A DNA stretch of 64,000 bases from Methylocaldum sp. 14B (GCF_002005105.1 NZ_MSCV01000009.1:62001-126000); one strand, 5' to 3'. Counted from the stretch's first letter, positions 1 to 9,476 are shown. Program-made: numbers and translations. The notes: generated by a model not told the origin, from the sequence alone.

Positions 1-1310
1 GCCAGCGGGCATTTCTGGCAGCGCCGGGCGAAGCCAAGCCGGATTGGTGGATCGTCAGCCGGGTTGCCCAGCGTATGGGATACGAGGAAGGTTTTCGCTA
101 CGGGTCAGCTTGGGAAATTTTCCTGGAGCACGCCCATTTGTCCGGCCTTCGGAATGACGGCAAACGGGTGTTCGACATTTCCGGTCTCGCGGAACTCGAT
201 CGCGCCGGCTATGAAGCCTTGAAGCCGATCCAGTGGCCGGTAAATGGGCATCATCCGAACGGCGCGTCTCGCCTGTTCGACGCAGGCGGGCTTTCAAACT
301 TCGGCCGCCGCGCCGGAATGGTGCCGGTGGTCCCCAAAGCGCCGGCCAACCCGCCCGACGCGGCCTATCCGCTGGTGCTCAATACCGGGCGCGTCCGCGA
401 TCAATGGCACACCATGACCCGCACCGGCAAAACCGCCCGCTTGACCAACCATGTTCCCGAGCCTTACGCCGAGCTGAACCCCCACGATGCGGCCCGATTC
501 GCCATTCAGGACGGAACCCTGGTTCGCCTCGAGAGCCGGTTCGGCCAAGCCCTGGTCCGCGCCCGCGTCAGTAAAGACCAGCAGCCAGGATCGGTGTTCG
601 TGCCCATGCACTGGAGCGGACCCTATGCCAGCAAAGGCTTGATCAATGCCTTGGTCAACCCGGCAACCGATCCGATGTCCGGCGAACCCGAATCCAAGCA
701 TACGCCGCTCCGGATCGCGCCCTATCGGCCGGCGTGGCACGGCTTCTTGCTGTCGCGCGAACCGCTTGACGCTATCGAGGTCGAGTACCGCGTCACGATA
801 CGGGGAGACGGCCATTGGCTTTACGAGCTGGCACATTCCGAGTCACCTTCGGACTGGCCTGTCTGGATGCGCGGCTTGTTCACCCATCCCTCGGGTTCGC
901 GCGAATCCGCGTCCGCCGAGCCGGTGCCCGGCAGGGAAGAATGGCTGGAGTTCGCCGACATCCACTCGGGCCGGTACCGCTGCGCACGCCTCCTCGGCGG
1001 ACGTTTGCAGTTTTGCGCCTTCATAGACCGGAGCTTCGAGCTGCCGCCGCGCAGTTGGCTGGCCGGTCTATTCGCACTGGATGAAGTGCCCGATCGGGCA
1101 CGCATGAGCCTTTTGGCCGGAAAACCGGCTTCGGCCGAGGATGATCAGGGGCGTATCGTCTGCTCCTGTTTCGGGGTCGGCATCAATACCTTGAAACGCG
1201 CCATTCAGAAGCAAAATCTGTCGACAACGGAACAAATTGGTGCAGCACTCAAAGCGGGAACCAATTGCGGTTCCTGTATTCCCGAGCTCAAGTCCTTATT
1301 GCAGGGGTAA
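1..1310 (+). CDS. nasA: Assimilatory nitrate reductase, large catalytic subunit (C-terminal part)
   Basis: This is the 3' part of a molybdopterin nitrate reductase that reduces nitrate to nitrite in the cytoplasm; the reading frame is open from base 3 and enters from outside the window. The visible part begins with the family stretch APGEAKPDWW, followed by a molybdopterin-dinucleotide-binding domain (LNTGRVRDQWHTMTRTG through PMHWSGPY). It ends with a BFD-like [2Fe-2S] domain holding CSC and, about 35 residues later, CGSC. That C-terminal cluster is typical of NasA enzymes that take electrons from a reductase or ferredoxin-type partner. NasS and NasT follow 500 bases downstream, which supports an assimilatory rather than respiratory role. 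The length missing at the 5' end cannot be judged here. Confidence 0.93.
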   Translation, partial: QRAFLAAPGEAKPDWWIVSRVAQRMGYEEGFRYGSAWEIFLEHAHLSGLRNDGKRVFDISGLAELDRAGYEALKPIQWPVNGHHPNGASRLFDAGGLSNFGRRAGMVPVVPKAPANPPDAAYPLVLNTGRVRDQWHTMTRTGKTARLTNHVPEPYAELNPHDAARFAIQDGTLVRLESRFGQALVRARVSKDQQPGSVFVPMHWSGPYASKGLINALVNPATDPMSGEPESKHTPLRIAPYRPAWHGFLLSREPLDAIEVEYRVTIRGDGHWLYELAHSESPSDWPVWMRGLFTHPSGSRESASAEPVPGREEWLEFADIHSGRYRCARLLGGRLQFCAFIDRSFELPPRSWLAGLFALDEVPDRARMSLLAGKPASAEDDQGRIVCSCFGVGINTLKRAIQKQNLSTTEQIGAALKAGTNCGSCIPELKSLLQG

Positions 1311-1816
1311 AAACACCAGCGCCGCTGCGGCGGCACAAGGCGTCTAGCATTGCCTCGTATTTGTGCACTTCAACGGCCTATGTTCCTATTTAAGGCATCG
1401 CTTATCTCGGCCTAATTCAAAATCGCTTTTAATAAAGAATTCATGTTTGTAGGGTGGGTTAGGCCGGAGGCCGTAACCCACCGAGCGACCTCGAATCGGT
1501 GGGTTACGCGGAGCCTGTCGAAGGGCCTGTCCCGAGCGGAGACTAGGGGCTAACCCACCATCGATGGGTTTCGCTTCGCTCTACCCATCCTACGATGAAT
1601 GTTCACTCGAATGCCGAACGGAATGACGTAGGTCGGCAATCCCTTGCCGACTGTCTGGGCTACGGCCAAGCACTGGACCGTATGGCACGATCATTGCTGA
1701 AACCATAACGTCGTGGCAGGCTACTCGCGTCGTAACTGCTATCGGAGCCGATACGCTCTTGACGCTTCACAATCCAATCCATCCTGGAGAATTTTGGACA
1801 AGGAGACCCTTAACTC
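1311..1816. other. nasA-nasS intergenic region, no gene
   Basis: I see no credible gene in these 506 bases. Most of the middle is a REP-like repeat listed separately at 1420-1624, followed by a short inverted repeat of the GTAGGTCGGCAATCC...TTGCCGAC type around 1629-1652. A purine-rich ribosome site (AAGGAGA, about 1799-1805) precedes nasS. No convincing promoter or terminator was recognised. Confidence 0.6.
1420..1624. repeat. GTAGGGTGGGTTAGG-type palindromic repeat, copy 1
   Basis: A dispersed intergenic element begins AAATCGCTTTTAAT, runs through GTAGGGTGGGTTAGG and GTAACCCACC, and ends with CTACCCATCCTACGATGAAT and GTTCACTCGAATG. The copy at 19756-20033 is alignable over its whole length, including both flanking arms. 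GGTGGGTTA and TAACCCACC blocks form nested inverted repeats. No coding capacity is visible. It resembles REP/BIME-type chromosomal repeats. Confidence 0.8.
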
Positions 1817-3142
1817 ATGACCTCGGTTCCCCAATGGCTGCGCCCTGGCGTTCATGCGGCAGGCGGCGAAGGACTCGAGAAAACCCAGATCGACTTGGGT
1901 TTCATCCCGCTGACGGACTGCGCACCGCTCGTCATCGCCTACGAAAAAGGTTTTTTTCGAAAACACGGGCTGGAGGCGAGACTTTCCAGAGAGGTGTCCT
2001 GGGCCAATATCCGCGACAAGGTATTCGCCGGCTTGCTGGACGGCGGTCATATGCTGGCACCCATGCCCATCGCCACGACGCTCGGTCTCGGGGAACTGAA
2101 AAAACCGACCATCGCCGCTCTGTCCCTGGATCTCAACGGCAACGCCATTACCGTTTCCCTGGACTTGTACCGGCGCATGGCCGAACTCGATCCGGCGGCG
2201 GCAGCCGAGCGGTCCATGAGCGTCCGTGCACTGAAGAAAGTCATCGATACCGGCAAACACGCGGGGCGCGAGCCCTTGTGCTTCGCAACGGTATTTCCGT
2301 TCTCCCCCCATAACTACATGCTGCGCTACTGGCTGGCCGCCGGCGGCATCGATCCGGACCGCGACGTGCGCCTGGTCGTGATCCCGCCGCCGCACATGGT
2401 GAAGTACCTGAGCAGCGGAGAAATAGACGGTTACTGCGTCGGAGAACCGTGGAACGCGCAGGCCGTGGCCACCGGCGTCGGACGCACGCTGATCACCGAT
2501 TATGAAATCTGGAACAACAAGCCGGAAAAAGTGCTGGGCGTGAACCGGGAGTGGGCCGAACAACATCCCAACACTCACCGCGCCATGCTGATGGCGCTGC
2601 TGGAGGCGGCGCAATGGATCGATCAACCGGAAAACCGTATCGAAGTGGCCGATATTCTGGCTCGGGAGGAATACGTCAACGCACCGGCTGACGTGGTGAA
2701 AATGTCCATGGTCGGCTCGTTTCGCTACCAGGTCGACGCCGCGCCCGCGCCGCTTCCCGACTTCAACGTGTTCTTCCGTTATGCCGCGACGTTTCCCTGG
2801 CGCTCCCATGCCGTCTGGTTCATCACTCAGATGTACCGTTGGGGACAACTCCGCGATCCCGTAGACATGCGAAAGCTTGCCGAAGAGGTCTATCGGCCCG
2901 ATCTTTACCGCGAAGCCGCCCAGGCTCTGGGCCTGCCCTTCCCCACCGCGGACTACAAGACCGAGGGGCAGCACGGCGAACCGTGGACGCTTCGGGAAGC
3001 CACCGAGCCGATGATCCTGGGTACGGACCGGTTCCTGGACGGCGGCACCTTCGATGCGCTCCGTCCGGTGGATTATCTGGAGCGCTTCGAACTGCACAAT
3101 CGGCAGGTTTCACTGGACGAACTGGCCAAGGTCAATCCATGA
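1817..3142 (+). CDS. nasS: Nitrate/nitrite sensor of the NasS type (NrtA/CmpA-like binding protein)
   Basis: A 441-residue protein of the NrtA/CmpA solute-binding family without a signal peptide, so probably cytoplasmic. The typical N-terminal signature IDLGFIPLTDCAPLVIAYEKGFF and the ligand-lobe segment PMPIATTLGL are present. In characterised bacteria NasS sequesters the antiterminator NasT and releases it when nitrate or nitrite binds. The stop overlaps the nasT start by four bases (ATGA), which fits tight coupled expression of the two partners. An ABC-transporter NrtA would carry a Tat or Sec leader and be followed by permease genes; neither is seen. A purine-rich ribosome site lies about 12 bases upstream of the ATG. 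Confidence 0.88.
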   Translation: MTSVPQWLRPGVHAAGGEGLEKTQIDLGFIPLTDCAPLVIAYEKGFFRKHGLEARLSREVSWANIRDKVFAGLLDGGHMLAPMPIATTLGLGELKKPTIAALSLDLNGNAITVSLDLYRRMAELDPAAAAERSMSVRALKKVIDTGKHAGREPLCFATVFPFSPHNYMLRYWLAAGGIDPDRDVRLVVIPPPHMVKYLSSGEIDGYCVGEPWNAQAVATGVGRTLITDYEIWNNKPEKVLGVNREWAEQHPNTHRAMLMALLEAAQWIDQPENRIEVADILAREEYVNAPADVVKMSMVGSFRYQVDAAPAPLPDFNVFFRYAATFPWRSHAVWFITQMYRWGQLRDPVDMRKLAEEVYRPDLYREAAQALGLPFPTADYKTEGQHGEPWTLREATEPMILGTDRFLDGGTFDALRPVDYLERFELHNRQVSLDELAKVNP

Positions 3143-3717
3143 GCCTCAGAATCATGCTGGTCGATCAGGATTCGGCACGCAGCGCCATATTGGAGCAAGC
3201 GCTGCACGATGCCGGACATCAGGTCGTCGCCCGGATCAAGCACGGCCACAACCTGCTTCGGGAACTCAAGGAATGCCAGCCGGACATGGTGATCATGGAT
3301 CTGGAGGCGCCGGGCCGCGACACCTTGGAGCAAATGCGGGAGATCAGCCGCGACCAGCCGAGACCGATCATCCTGTTCTCGAACAAGCGCGACGGCGATT
3401 ACATCCGCCAGGCCGTGCAGGCCGGGGTAAGCGCCTATGTGGTGGACGGCCTCAGCCAGGAACGCATCATGCCCATCGTCGAGGTGGCCATGGCCCGTTT
3501 TCGCGAATTCGAGGCGCTCAAGCGCGAACTGCACGAAACCAAAACCCAGCTAGCCGACCGGAAAGTGGTGGACAAGGCCAAGGGCATTTTGATGCAGCGA
3601 AAAGGAATGAGCGAGGACGAAGCCTATCAGTTGCTGCGCAAAACGGCCATGAGCCGCAACATGCGCATCGCGGACGTCGCCAGGACCCTGCTTACCCTGG
3701 AAGGGCTGACGGACTGA
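3139..3717 (+). CDS. nasT: NasT-type ANTAR antiterminator response regulator
   Basis: A 192-residue protein with an N-terminal receiver domain (Asp54 in VIMDLEAPG) and a C-terminal ANTAR RNA-binding domain (about residues 125-188, with VVDKAKGILMQRKGMSEDEAY). ANTAR proteins bind paired hairpins in leader RNA and stop formation of an intrinsic terminator. The ATG overlaps the nasS stop. An open frame extends upstream, but the start at 3139 gives the expected NasT length and the canonical MSLRIMLVD opening. The next transcription unit carries a leader and terminator of the kind NasT acts on, so that is its probable target here. Confidence 0.92.
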   Translation: MSLRIMLVDQDSARSAILEQALHDAGHQVVARIKHGHNLLRELKECQPDMVIMDLEAPGRDTLEQMREISRDQPRPIILFSNKRDGDYIRQAVQAGVSAYVVDGLSQERIMPIVEVAMARFREFEALKRELHETKTQLADRKVVDKAKGILMQRKGMSEDEAYQLLRKTAMSRNMRIADVARTLLTLEGLTD

Positions 3718-3853
3718 CTTCGGGGCGAATTCCGCCCGCCTTTCGCGCATCGCGCACTCTTTTGTCGCACGCAATGTACCGGCCCACCCGCCCGGCGCCT
3801 CCGCACTGCGCCGCCAGCTGCTGTTTCAGAGCTGTTTAGCGCGTTAAACGAGC

Positions 3854-3870
3854 TTGGCACGCTTCCTGTT
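3854..3870 (+). promoter_or_regulatory. Candidate sigma-54 promoter for the porin leader
   Basis: TTGGCACGCTTCCTGTT matches the -24 half TGGCAC exactly, followed after ten bases by GT where the consensus has GC. Spacing is correct for the -24/-12 class. Sigma-54 promoters are common in front of nitrogen-assimilation genes. The -12 mismatch lowers certainty. Transcription would begin near 3880, just before the hairpin leader. Confidence 0.5.
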
Positions 3871-3887
3871 AGTCCTATGAAAGCTAG

Positions 3888-3915
3888 AGTCGCGCGCTGA
3901 CGGCGGCGCTCGACT
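3888..3915 (+). promoter_or_regulatory. Leader hairpin, candidate NasT (ANTAR) target
   Basis: AGTCG and GCGC pair with GCGC and CGACT across one mismatch (3888-3897 with 3906-3915). This leaves an eight-base apical loop, or six bases if the T-G closing pair forms. A small hexaloop hairpin just upstream of a terminator is what ANTAR proteins recognise. The second hairpin of the usual pair would have to lie near 3872-3890 and is not clear by eye. Confidence 0.4.
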
Positions 3916-3925
3916 TCCGGACAAA

Positions 3926-3968
3926 GGCGTCCTCCCGCAGATCTTCAACTGCGGGCGACGCCTTTTTT
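3926..3968 (+). terminator. Intrinsic terminator inside the porin leader
   Basis: GGCGTC (3926-3931) pairs with GACGCC (3957-3962), and an inner stem CCCGCAG/CTGCGGG (3934-3940 with 3949-3955) extends it. Six T residues follow at 3963-3968. It lies between the candidate sigma-54 promoter and the porin start at 4006. It therefore attenuates the porin transcript unless antitermination occurs. Confidence 0.75.
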
Positions 3969-4005
3969 ATTGCTTATCGGATCACAACAGAATGGGGGTA
4001 CAGTC

Positions 4006-5274
4006 ATGGGGATTATCAGGCAGCCGCTGAGTGGCGGCAGCTTAGCGCGGCTTCTGATGCTGGGGCTCGGCACGGCCAGCCCGGTTTTTGCGGAGGGTAT
4101 CGACGAGAGTATCGAAAAGGCGTTGAACGTCGGCGGCGGCAAGATCAACATCGATATCCGGTATCGGTTCGAATACGTGGATCAGGCCAATCTGCCCGAA
4201 ATCGCCAAGGCCGATATGATCCGGGCGCGCATCGGCTATTTGACTCCGGAATTTCACGGGCTCAAGGCCTTCGCCGAATACGAAGGCAACCAGGATATCT
4301 TCAGCAACGAGTACAACAGTACCTGGAACAACAAGACTCGACATCCCGTCATCGCCGATCCCCAGAAGAACGAGGTCAACCAGTTATGGCTGAATTACAG
4401 CGGTTTACCTCAGACCAACCTAAAAGTCGGCCGTCAACGCATCATCTTCGACAACCATCGTTTCATCGGCAACGTCATCTGGCGGCAGCTGGAACAGACT
4501 TATGACGCCGTGGCCATCACCAACGCCAGCCTGCCCGACACCACGATCACCGCCGGTTATATTTGGAAAGTGCAGGACGTCACCTCCCGCACCATCGGCA
4601 TGAATTCGCCGATCTTCAACATTGCCTACACCGGTCTCCCTTGGGGCAAACTCGTCGTCCACGGTGAGTGGCTGGATTACGACAATCAACACGAAAGCTT
4701 TCCGACGCGGACCTTCAATACCCTCACCAATTCCACCCAGACGGTAGGCGTTCGCTTTGACGGCGCGACACCCATCACCGACAAAATCAAGGCCCTCTAC
4801 ACGGCCGAATACGCCTGGCAGGAGGACTATGCGGAAAACCCGAAGGACTTCAAGGTCGATTACTGGCTGGCGGAAGGCGGGGTCGATCTGTGGGGCTTCG
4901 TCTTTAAAGGGTCCTTCGAGGAACTGGGCTCGGACAACGGCCAGGGCTTCCGTACGCCGCTCGCGACGCTGCACGCCTTTCAGGGCTGGGCGGACAAGTT
5001 CCTGGTGACGCCGCCCGACGGCGTCCGGGACGTGTACGGCACGTTCAAGACCAGCCTGTACGGCTTGGATTTATGGTTCGTCTACCACGATTTCCGGGAC
5101 GATACCGGCAGCATCCGCTATGGCGAGGAGTTCGACGTCCAGGTGGAAAAGAAATTCGGCAAGCATTATTCCCTGCTCTTCAAGTTCGCCGACTACAACT
5201 CGTCCAACCCGAGAGCGTTTGCCGGCAACGTCGATACCCAAAAATGGTGGCTGCAGGCGGGGATCAGTTTCTAA
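4006..5274 (+). CDS. Alginate-export-family outer-membrane porin, probably for nitrate/nitrite
   Basis: A 422-residue predicted beta-barrel with a signal peptide (LARLLMLGLGTASPVFAEG). It has many aromatic-rich alternating strands (VNQLWLNYSGLP, LKVGRQRIIFDNHRFIGNV) and ends in an aromatic residue (QAGISF), as outer-membrane proteins do. It resembles the alginate_exp porin family. I chose the ATG at 4006, which has a GGGGG ribosome site; the TTG at 3970 would lie right behind the terminator T-run. It is the only gene behind the NasT-type leader, so by inference it helps nitrate or nitrite cross the outer membrane. The true substrate is not shown by the sequence. Confidence 0.8.
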   Translation: MGIIRQPLSGGSLARLLMLGLGTASPVFAEGIDESIEKALNVGGGKINIDIRYRFEYVDQANLPEIAKADMIRARIGYLTPEFHGLKAFAEYEGNQDIFSNEYNSTWNNKTRHPVIADPQKNEVNQLWLNYSGLPQTNLKVGRQRIIFDNHRFIGNVIWRQLEQTYDAVAITNASLPDTTITAGYIWKVQDVTSRTIGMNSPIFNIAYTGLPWGKLVVHGEWLDYDNQHESFPTRTFNTLTNSTQTVGVRFDGATPITDKIKALYTAEYAWQEDYAENPKDFKVDYWLAEGGVDLWGFVFKGSFEELGSDNGQGFRTPLATLHAFQGWADKFLVTPPDGVRDVYGTFKTSLYGLDLWFVYHDFRDDTGSIRYGEEFDVQVEKKFGKHYSLLFKFADYNSSNPRAFAGNVDTQKWWLQAGISF

Positions 5275-5469
5275 AAGAAAGCTGGGAATTTAAGGCCGTA
5301 GGATGCGGTGAGTATTCGAACCGCATCGATCGCGACAGATGCGGCTCCTACGTCGCCACATCCTACGGTCATTTACGTTTATCCTTGCAAGTGCTTGAGC
5401 TTGCGTAGGGCGCATTAGCTTTAGCGTAATGCGCCGCATGGGAAATCCATTCTACGCAAACCGGTATTT
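5275..5469. repeat. Convergent intergenic region with palindromic repeats
   Basis: Between the convergent porin and pntB genes lie two inverted repeats. CCGTAGGATGCGG...CATCCTACGG is at roughly 5296-5368, and a GTAGGGCGCATTA...TAATGCGCC block is near 5405-5434. They resemble REP elements seen elsewhere in the window and may help end transcription. There is no gene. Confidence 0.55.
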
Positions 5470-6870
5470 CTACCCCTGCAAGTGCTTCAGCACCTCGTCC
5501 AGCATCTTCTTGGCGTCGCCGAACAGCATCCGATTGTTCTCCTTGTAGAACAGCGGATTGTCGACGCCGGCATAGCCGGACGCCATCGAGCGCTTCATGA
5601 CGATCGAGGTTTTCGCCTTCCAGACCTCCAGAACCGGCATGCCGGCGATGGGGCTGTTGGGGTCTTCCTGCGCCGCCGGGTTCACGATGTCGTTGGCACC
5701 GATGACCATGGCGACGTCGGTCTCCGGGAAGTCCTCGTTGATTTCGTCCATTTCCAGCACGATGTCGTAAGGAACCTTAGCCTCGGCCAAAAGCACGTTC
5801 ATATGGCCCGGCATGCGGCCCGCCACCGGGTGGATGGCGAAACGCACGTCGACGCCTTTTTCACGCAGCAGCCTGGTGATCTCGTACACCGTATGCTGGG
5901 CCTGAGCCACCGCCATGCCGTAGCCCGGCACCAGAATGGCGCGGCTGGCGTTGCGCAGGAGTTCGGCCGTTTCTTCCGGTGTGATCGGCTGCACCTCGCC
6001 TTGTGGCCCCGCCCCAGCCGCCGGCGCTACGCCGGTACCGGTACCGAACCCGCCGGCGATGACCGAGAGGAAATGGCGGTTCATGGCACGGCACATGATG
6101 TAGGACAGGATCGCACCGGAAGAACCCACCAGAGCGCCGGTCACGATCAGCAGATCGTTGGACAGCATGAAGCCGGTGGCCGAAGCCGCCCATCCCGAGT
6201 AGCTGTTGAGCATGGACACCACCACCGGCATATCGGCGCCGCCGATCGCCATGACCATGTGCACGCCGAAAGCTAGCGCAACGGCCGTCATCAGCAGCAA
6301 CGGAACGAACCCGCCCGCAGTGGACTGCGCGTTGACGAAGCCGGCCCCCAAGATGATGGCTAGAATCAAAAGGCCCAGATTGAGCCAGTGCCGGGCCGGA
6401 AGCAGCATGGGTTTGCCGTCGATCTTGCCCGACAGCTTACCGAATGCGATGACCGAACCGGAAAAGGTCACGGCGCCGATCAGAACGCCGAGATAGATTT
6501 CCACCTCATGAATGGTTCTCTCCACCCCGGTAAAGGCAGCGGTCGGATCGATGAAGTTCGCATAACCCACCAGCACCGCAGCCAACCCCACCAGGCTGTG
6601 CATCAGCGCGACGAGTTCCGGCATTTCGGTCATCTTGACCTTGATCGCGGCGTAGACCCCGACGCTGCCGCCGATAGCCATGGCGACGATGATCGGAACA
6701 TAGCTGGTCACCTTCGGCCCGAACACGGTTGCGAGGATGGCGATGGCCATGCCGAGGATGCCGTAGAAATTGCCGCGCCGCGCGGATTCAGGATGGGAAA
6801 GCCCCCCGAGGCTCAAGATAAACAGTATCGTCGAGCCGATATAGGAAACGGTAACTAATCCTTCTGACAT
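5470..6870 (-). CDS. pntB: NAD(P) transhydrogenase subunit beta
   Basis: A 466-residue membrane subunit of proton-translocating transhydrogenase, which moves hydride between NADH and NADP+ using the proton gradient. The N-terminal two thirds hold a run of membrane helices. The C-terminal domain III binds NADP(H) ([47 protein letters not shown]). Length matches E. coli PntB. It begins 15 bases after the pntA stop, in one operon. Confidence 0.97.
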   Translation of the reverse strand: MSEGLVTVSYIGSTILFILSLGGLSHPESARRGNFYGILGMAIAILATVFGPKVTSYVPIIVAMAIGGSVGVYAAIKVKMTEMPELVALMHSLVGLAAVLVGYANFIDPTAAFTGVERTIHEVEIYLGVLIGAVTFSGSVIAFGKLSGKIDGKPMLLPARHWLNLGLLILAIILGAGFVNAQSTAGGFVPLLLMTAVALAFGVHMVMAIGGADMPVVVSMLNSYSGWAASATGFMLSNDLLIVTGALVGSSGAILSYIMCRAMNRHFLSVIAGGFGTGTGVAPAAGAGPQGEVQPITPEETAELLRNASRAILVPGYGMAVAQAQHTVYEITRLLREKGVDVRFAIHPVAGRMPGHMNVLLAEAKVPYDIVLEMDEINEDFPETDVAMVIGANDIVNPAAQEDPNSPIAGMPVLEVWKAKTSIVMKRSMASGYAGVDNPLFYKENNRMLFGDAKKMLDEVLKHLQG

Positions 6871-6885
6871 TGTTATTCTCTCCGC

Positions 6886-8448
6886 TTATCTTCTGAACAT
6901 GCGCAGCATGCGCTGGGTGACCCAGAAACCGCCGGCCATGTTGACCGAGGTCAGAACGATGGCGAGCCCCGCCAAGATGGTGATCAACACACCGGGCGAG
7001 GAAATCTGGATCAAGGCGCCGATGGCGATGATGCTCGAAATGGCGTTGGTGACGCTCATGAGCGGAGTGTGCAGAGCCGGGGTGACGTTCCAGATCACCA
7101 TGTAGCCCACGAAACAGGCCAGCACGAAAACGGTGAAGTGGGACATGAACGCCGCCGGAGCCACAGAACCGAGGCCGTAGAACAGGAGACCCGCCACGCC
7201 CAGCGTGATGCCGGTTTGCGCCCAGGCGGGCAGCAGCGGCTTCTTTTCCGCCTTCTTGATTTCGACCGGCGGTGCCGGGGTGGCTCCTACCGGGGCTGCG
7301 GTGATTTTCGGCGGTGGCGGCGGCCAGGTGATTTCCCCCTCCTTGATCACCGTGGTTCCGCGTATGACCTCGTCCTCCATGTTGACGTCGATCGTGCCGT
7401 CCTTGTTCGGGCACAGCTCTTCCATCAGTCTCAGAAGGTTGGTGGCGTACAGCGTGCTGGACTGACGGGCAAGCCGGCTGGGCAGATCGGCATAGCCGAT
7501 GATGGTGACGCCGTGTCGGACGACGACTTCGCCCGGGACCGTCAGCTCGCAGTTGCCGCCCTGCTCGGCCGCCAGGTCGACGATGACGCTGCCGGGTTTC
7601 ATGGATTCCACCATTCCCGCGGTGATCAGTGTGGGCGCGGGCTTGCCCGGAATCAGCGCGGTCGTGATGACGATGTCCACGTCCATGCACTGGCGGGCGA
7701 TCATTTCCTTTTGGGCCTTTTGGTAGCCCTCGCTCATCACTTTGGCATAGCCGCCGACGCCGGTGCCCTCCTCCTGATAGTTGACTTCCACGAACTCTGC
7801 GCCCATGGATTTGACTTGGTCTTTGACTTCCGGGCGGGTATCCGTTGCCCGGACGATGGCGCCGAGACCGTTCGCCGCGCCGAGGGCGGCCAACCCGGCG
7901 ACGCCGCAGCCGATGACGAATACTTTCGCCGGCGGCACTTTGCCGGCGGCGGTCACCTGTCCCGTGAAGAACCGCCCGAAATGCTGGGCCGCCTCGATCA
8001 CTGCGCGGTAGCCGGCGATATTCGCCATGGAACTCAAGGCGTCCAGCTTCTGCGCGCGGGAAATGCGGGGCACGCTGTCCATCGCCAGCACGGTGGCTTT
8101 CTTGGCCGCGAGCCGTTCCATGAGATCGGGGTTCTGGGCCGGCCAGATAAAGCTGATGAGATTGCCGCCCTCGCGCAAATAGTCGACTTCATCCACGGCC
8201 AGTTCGGGATGGACTTGAGGACCACGCACCTTGAGCACGATGTCCGAGCCGGCCCATAAGGATTTAGCATCATCGGCGATGTCGCAGCCGACTTCGCGGT
8301 AGGCATCGTCGGAAAAGTTGGCGCTGTCGCCGGCCCCGGTTTCCACGGTCACCGAGAAACCGAGTTTCATGAGTTTTTCGGCCACCTCCGGCACGGTTGC
8401 AACACGCTTCTCTCCGGCGTGTATTTCTTTGGGAACCCCAATTCGCAT
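6886..8448 (-). CDS. pntA: NAD(P) transhydrogenase subunit alpha
   Basis: A 520-residue subunit carrying the NAD(H)-binding domain I (VIGCGVAGLAALGAANGLGA fold, followed by RATDTRPEV). A proline-rich linker (about residues 370-400) leads to four C-terminal membrane helices. The one-chain form is that of E. coli rather than the split alpha1/alpha2 form. I start at the ATG at 8448 (MRIGVPKEIH), which has an AGGAGG ribosome site; the frame is open 12 codons further upstream but without support. It works with PntB as the NADPH-generating proton pump. Confidence 0.96.
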   Translation of the reverse strand: MRIGVPKEIHAGEKRVATVPEVAEKLMKLGFSVTVETGAGDSANFSDDAYREVGCDIADDAKSLWAGSDIVLKVRGPQVHPELAVDEVDYLREGGNLISFIWPAQNPDLMERLAAKKATVLAMDSVPRISRAQKLDALSSMANIAGYRAVIEAAQHFGRFFTGQVTAAGKVPPAKVFVIGCGVAGLAALGAANGLGAIVRATDTRPEVKDQVKSMGAEFVEVNYQEEGTGVGGYAKVMSEGYQKAQKEMIARQCMDVDIVITTALIPGKPAPTLITAGMVESMKPGSVIVDLAAEQGGNCELTVPGEVVVRHGVTIIGYADLPSRLARQSSTLYATNLLRLMEELCPNKDGTIDVNMEDEVIRGTTVIKEGEITWPPPPPKITAAPVGATPAPPVEIKKAEKKPLLPAWAQTGITLGVAGLLFYGLGSVAPAAFMSHFTVFVLACFVGYMVIWNVTPALHTPLMSVTNAISSIIAIGALIQISSPGVLITILAGLAIVLTSVNMAGGFWVTQRMLRMFRR

Positions 8449-8735
8449 AAAACGTACTCCTCCTAGCGCTATCGAGCGCAACAATTACGAACGTTGTTTT
8501 TGTTCAAGAGGGCGAAAACAGGGCGCCAGAAGTCCCGTTCCTGGTGGGACGGAAATAGCTAACTTGCGTGCGACAATGAGAAATTCACAATCTATGTCTC
8601 GATAATTGACAAAATTTTCTGGCCCGGCGTAACGACCCCCGCACCTTCTTAAAGTAATTGCCGGGAGAGGTCAACTTATTTTGCCTCTGGCAACCCATCC
8701 GGATTGGGCTGCGGAACTCTTTGCAACGCCGCCGA

Positions 8736-9476
8736 TCAGCCGGATTTTTCGGCGACCAGCATGTAGTTGACGCTCATTCCGGGACTTAGCCTGAATTTCC
8801 GAGTAAAGGGATCGATCTTGACGCCGGTGCGATCGAAAACACGCATGCCGCTTTCGAGAAGCATGCCTTCCAATTCCTCCGGTTTCGGAAACTTCCGCCA
8901 ATGATGGGTTCCCTTGGGGAGCCAGCGCAGCACGTATTCGGCGCCGACGATCGCGGTAAGAAAGGATGCGGCCGTCCGGTTGAGCGTGCCGATGACCATC
9001 AGCCCTCCGGGCCGGACCAATCGGCCGCAGGCGCTCATGAAGAGCGGCAAATCGGCCACGTGCTCGACGACTTCGAGATTCAAGACGGCATCGTACGATT
9101 CGCCCTGTTCGGCCAAACCTTCCGCGGTGCCGCAGGTGTACCGGATCGCCAGACCGCTCGCTTCTGCATGCTGCTGCGCGATGCGGATATTCTTTTCCAC
9201 CATGTCGACGCCGTGCACCTCCGCGCCGAGCCGCGCCATCGCTTCGCTCAGCAACCCGCCGCCGCAGCCGATGTCCAAGAGACGAATCCCCTGAAGCGGC
9301 ACAGCTCGATTCGCGCTGCGACCGAAGCGTGCGCTCAAACGCTCGGAGATGTAACCGGCTCGAAGCCGATTGAGGCGATGCAAGGGCCAGAATGGGCCGT
9401 CGGGGTCCCACCAGGCATGGGCCAGCCGGTCGAAATGCGCCGCCTCGGCGGGATCGATTGTGGTTTTTGTGCTCAA
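8736..9476 (-). CDS. ubiG: Ubiquinone biosynthesis O-methyltransferase
   Basis: A 246-residue class I SAM methyltransferase with motif I LDIGCGGGLLSEAMARLG and the UbiG-specific opening AHFDRLAHAWWDPDGPFWPLHRLNRLR. UbiG carries out both O-methylations of ubiquinone synthesis. It stands alone here, divergent from purE. The 287 bases between it and pntA hold no gene. Confidence 0.95.
   Translation of the reverse strand: MSTKTTIDPAEAAHFDRLAHAWWDPDGPFWPLHRLNRLRAGYISERLSARFGRSANRAVPLQGIRLLDIGCGGGLLSEAMARLGAEVHGVDMVEKNIRIAQQHAEASGLAIRYTCGTAEGLAEQGESYDAVLNLEVVEHVADLPLFMSACGRLVRPGGLMVIGTLNRTAASFLTAIVGAEYVLRWLPKGTHHWRKFPKPEELEGMLLESGMRVFDRTGVKIDPFTRKFRLSPGMSVNYMLVAEKSG

Noticed and set aside
1739-3097. 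Long open frame antisense to nasS (452 codons)
   Set aside because: nasS has clear family similarity over its full length; the antisense frame is arginine/histidine-rich and has no recognisable domain. The same applies to long antisense frames over recQ (11511-12800), the PP2C gene (16000-16941), pntA (7069-8259) and spoVR (49307-50050).
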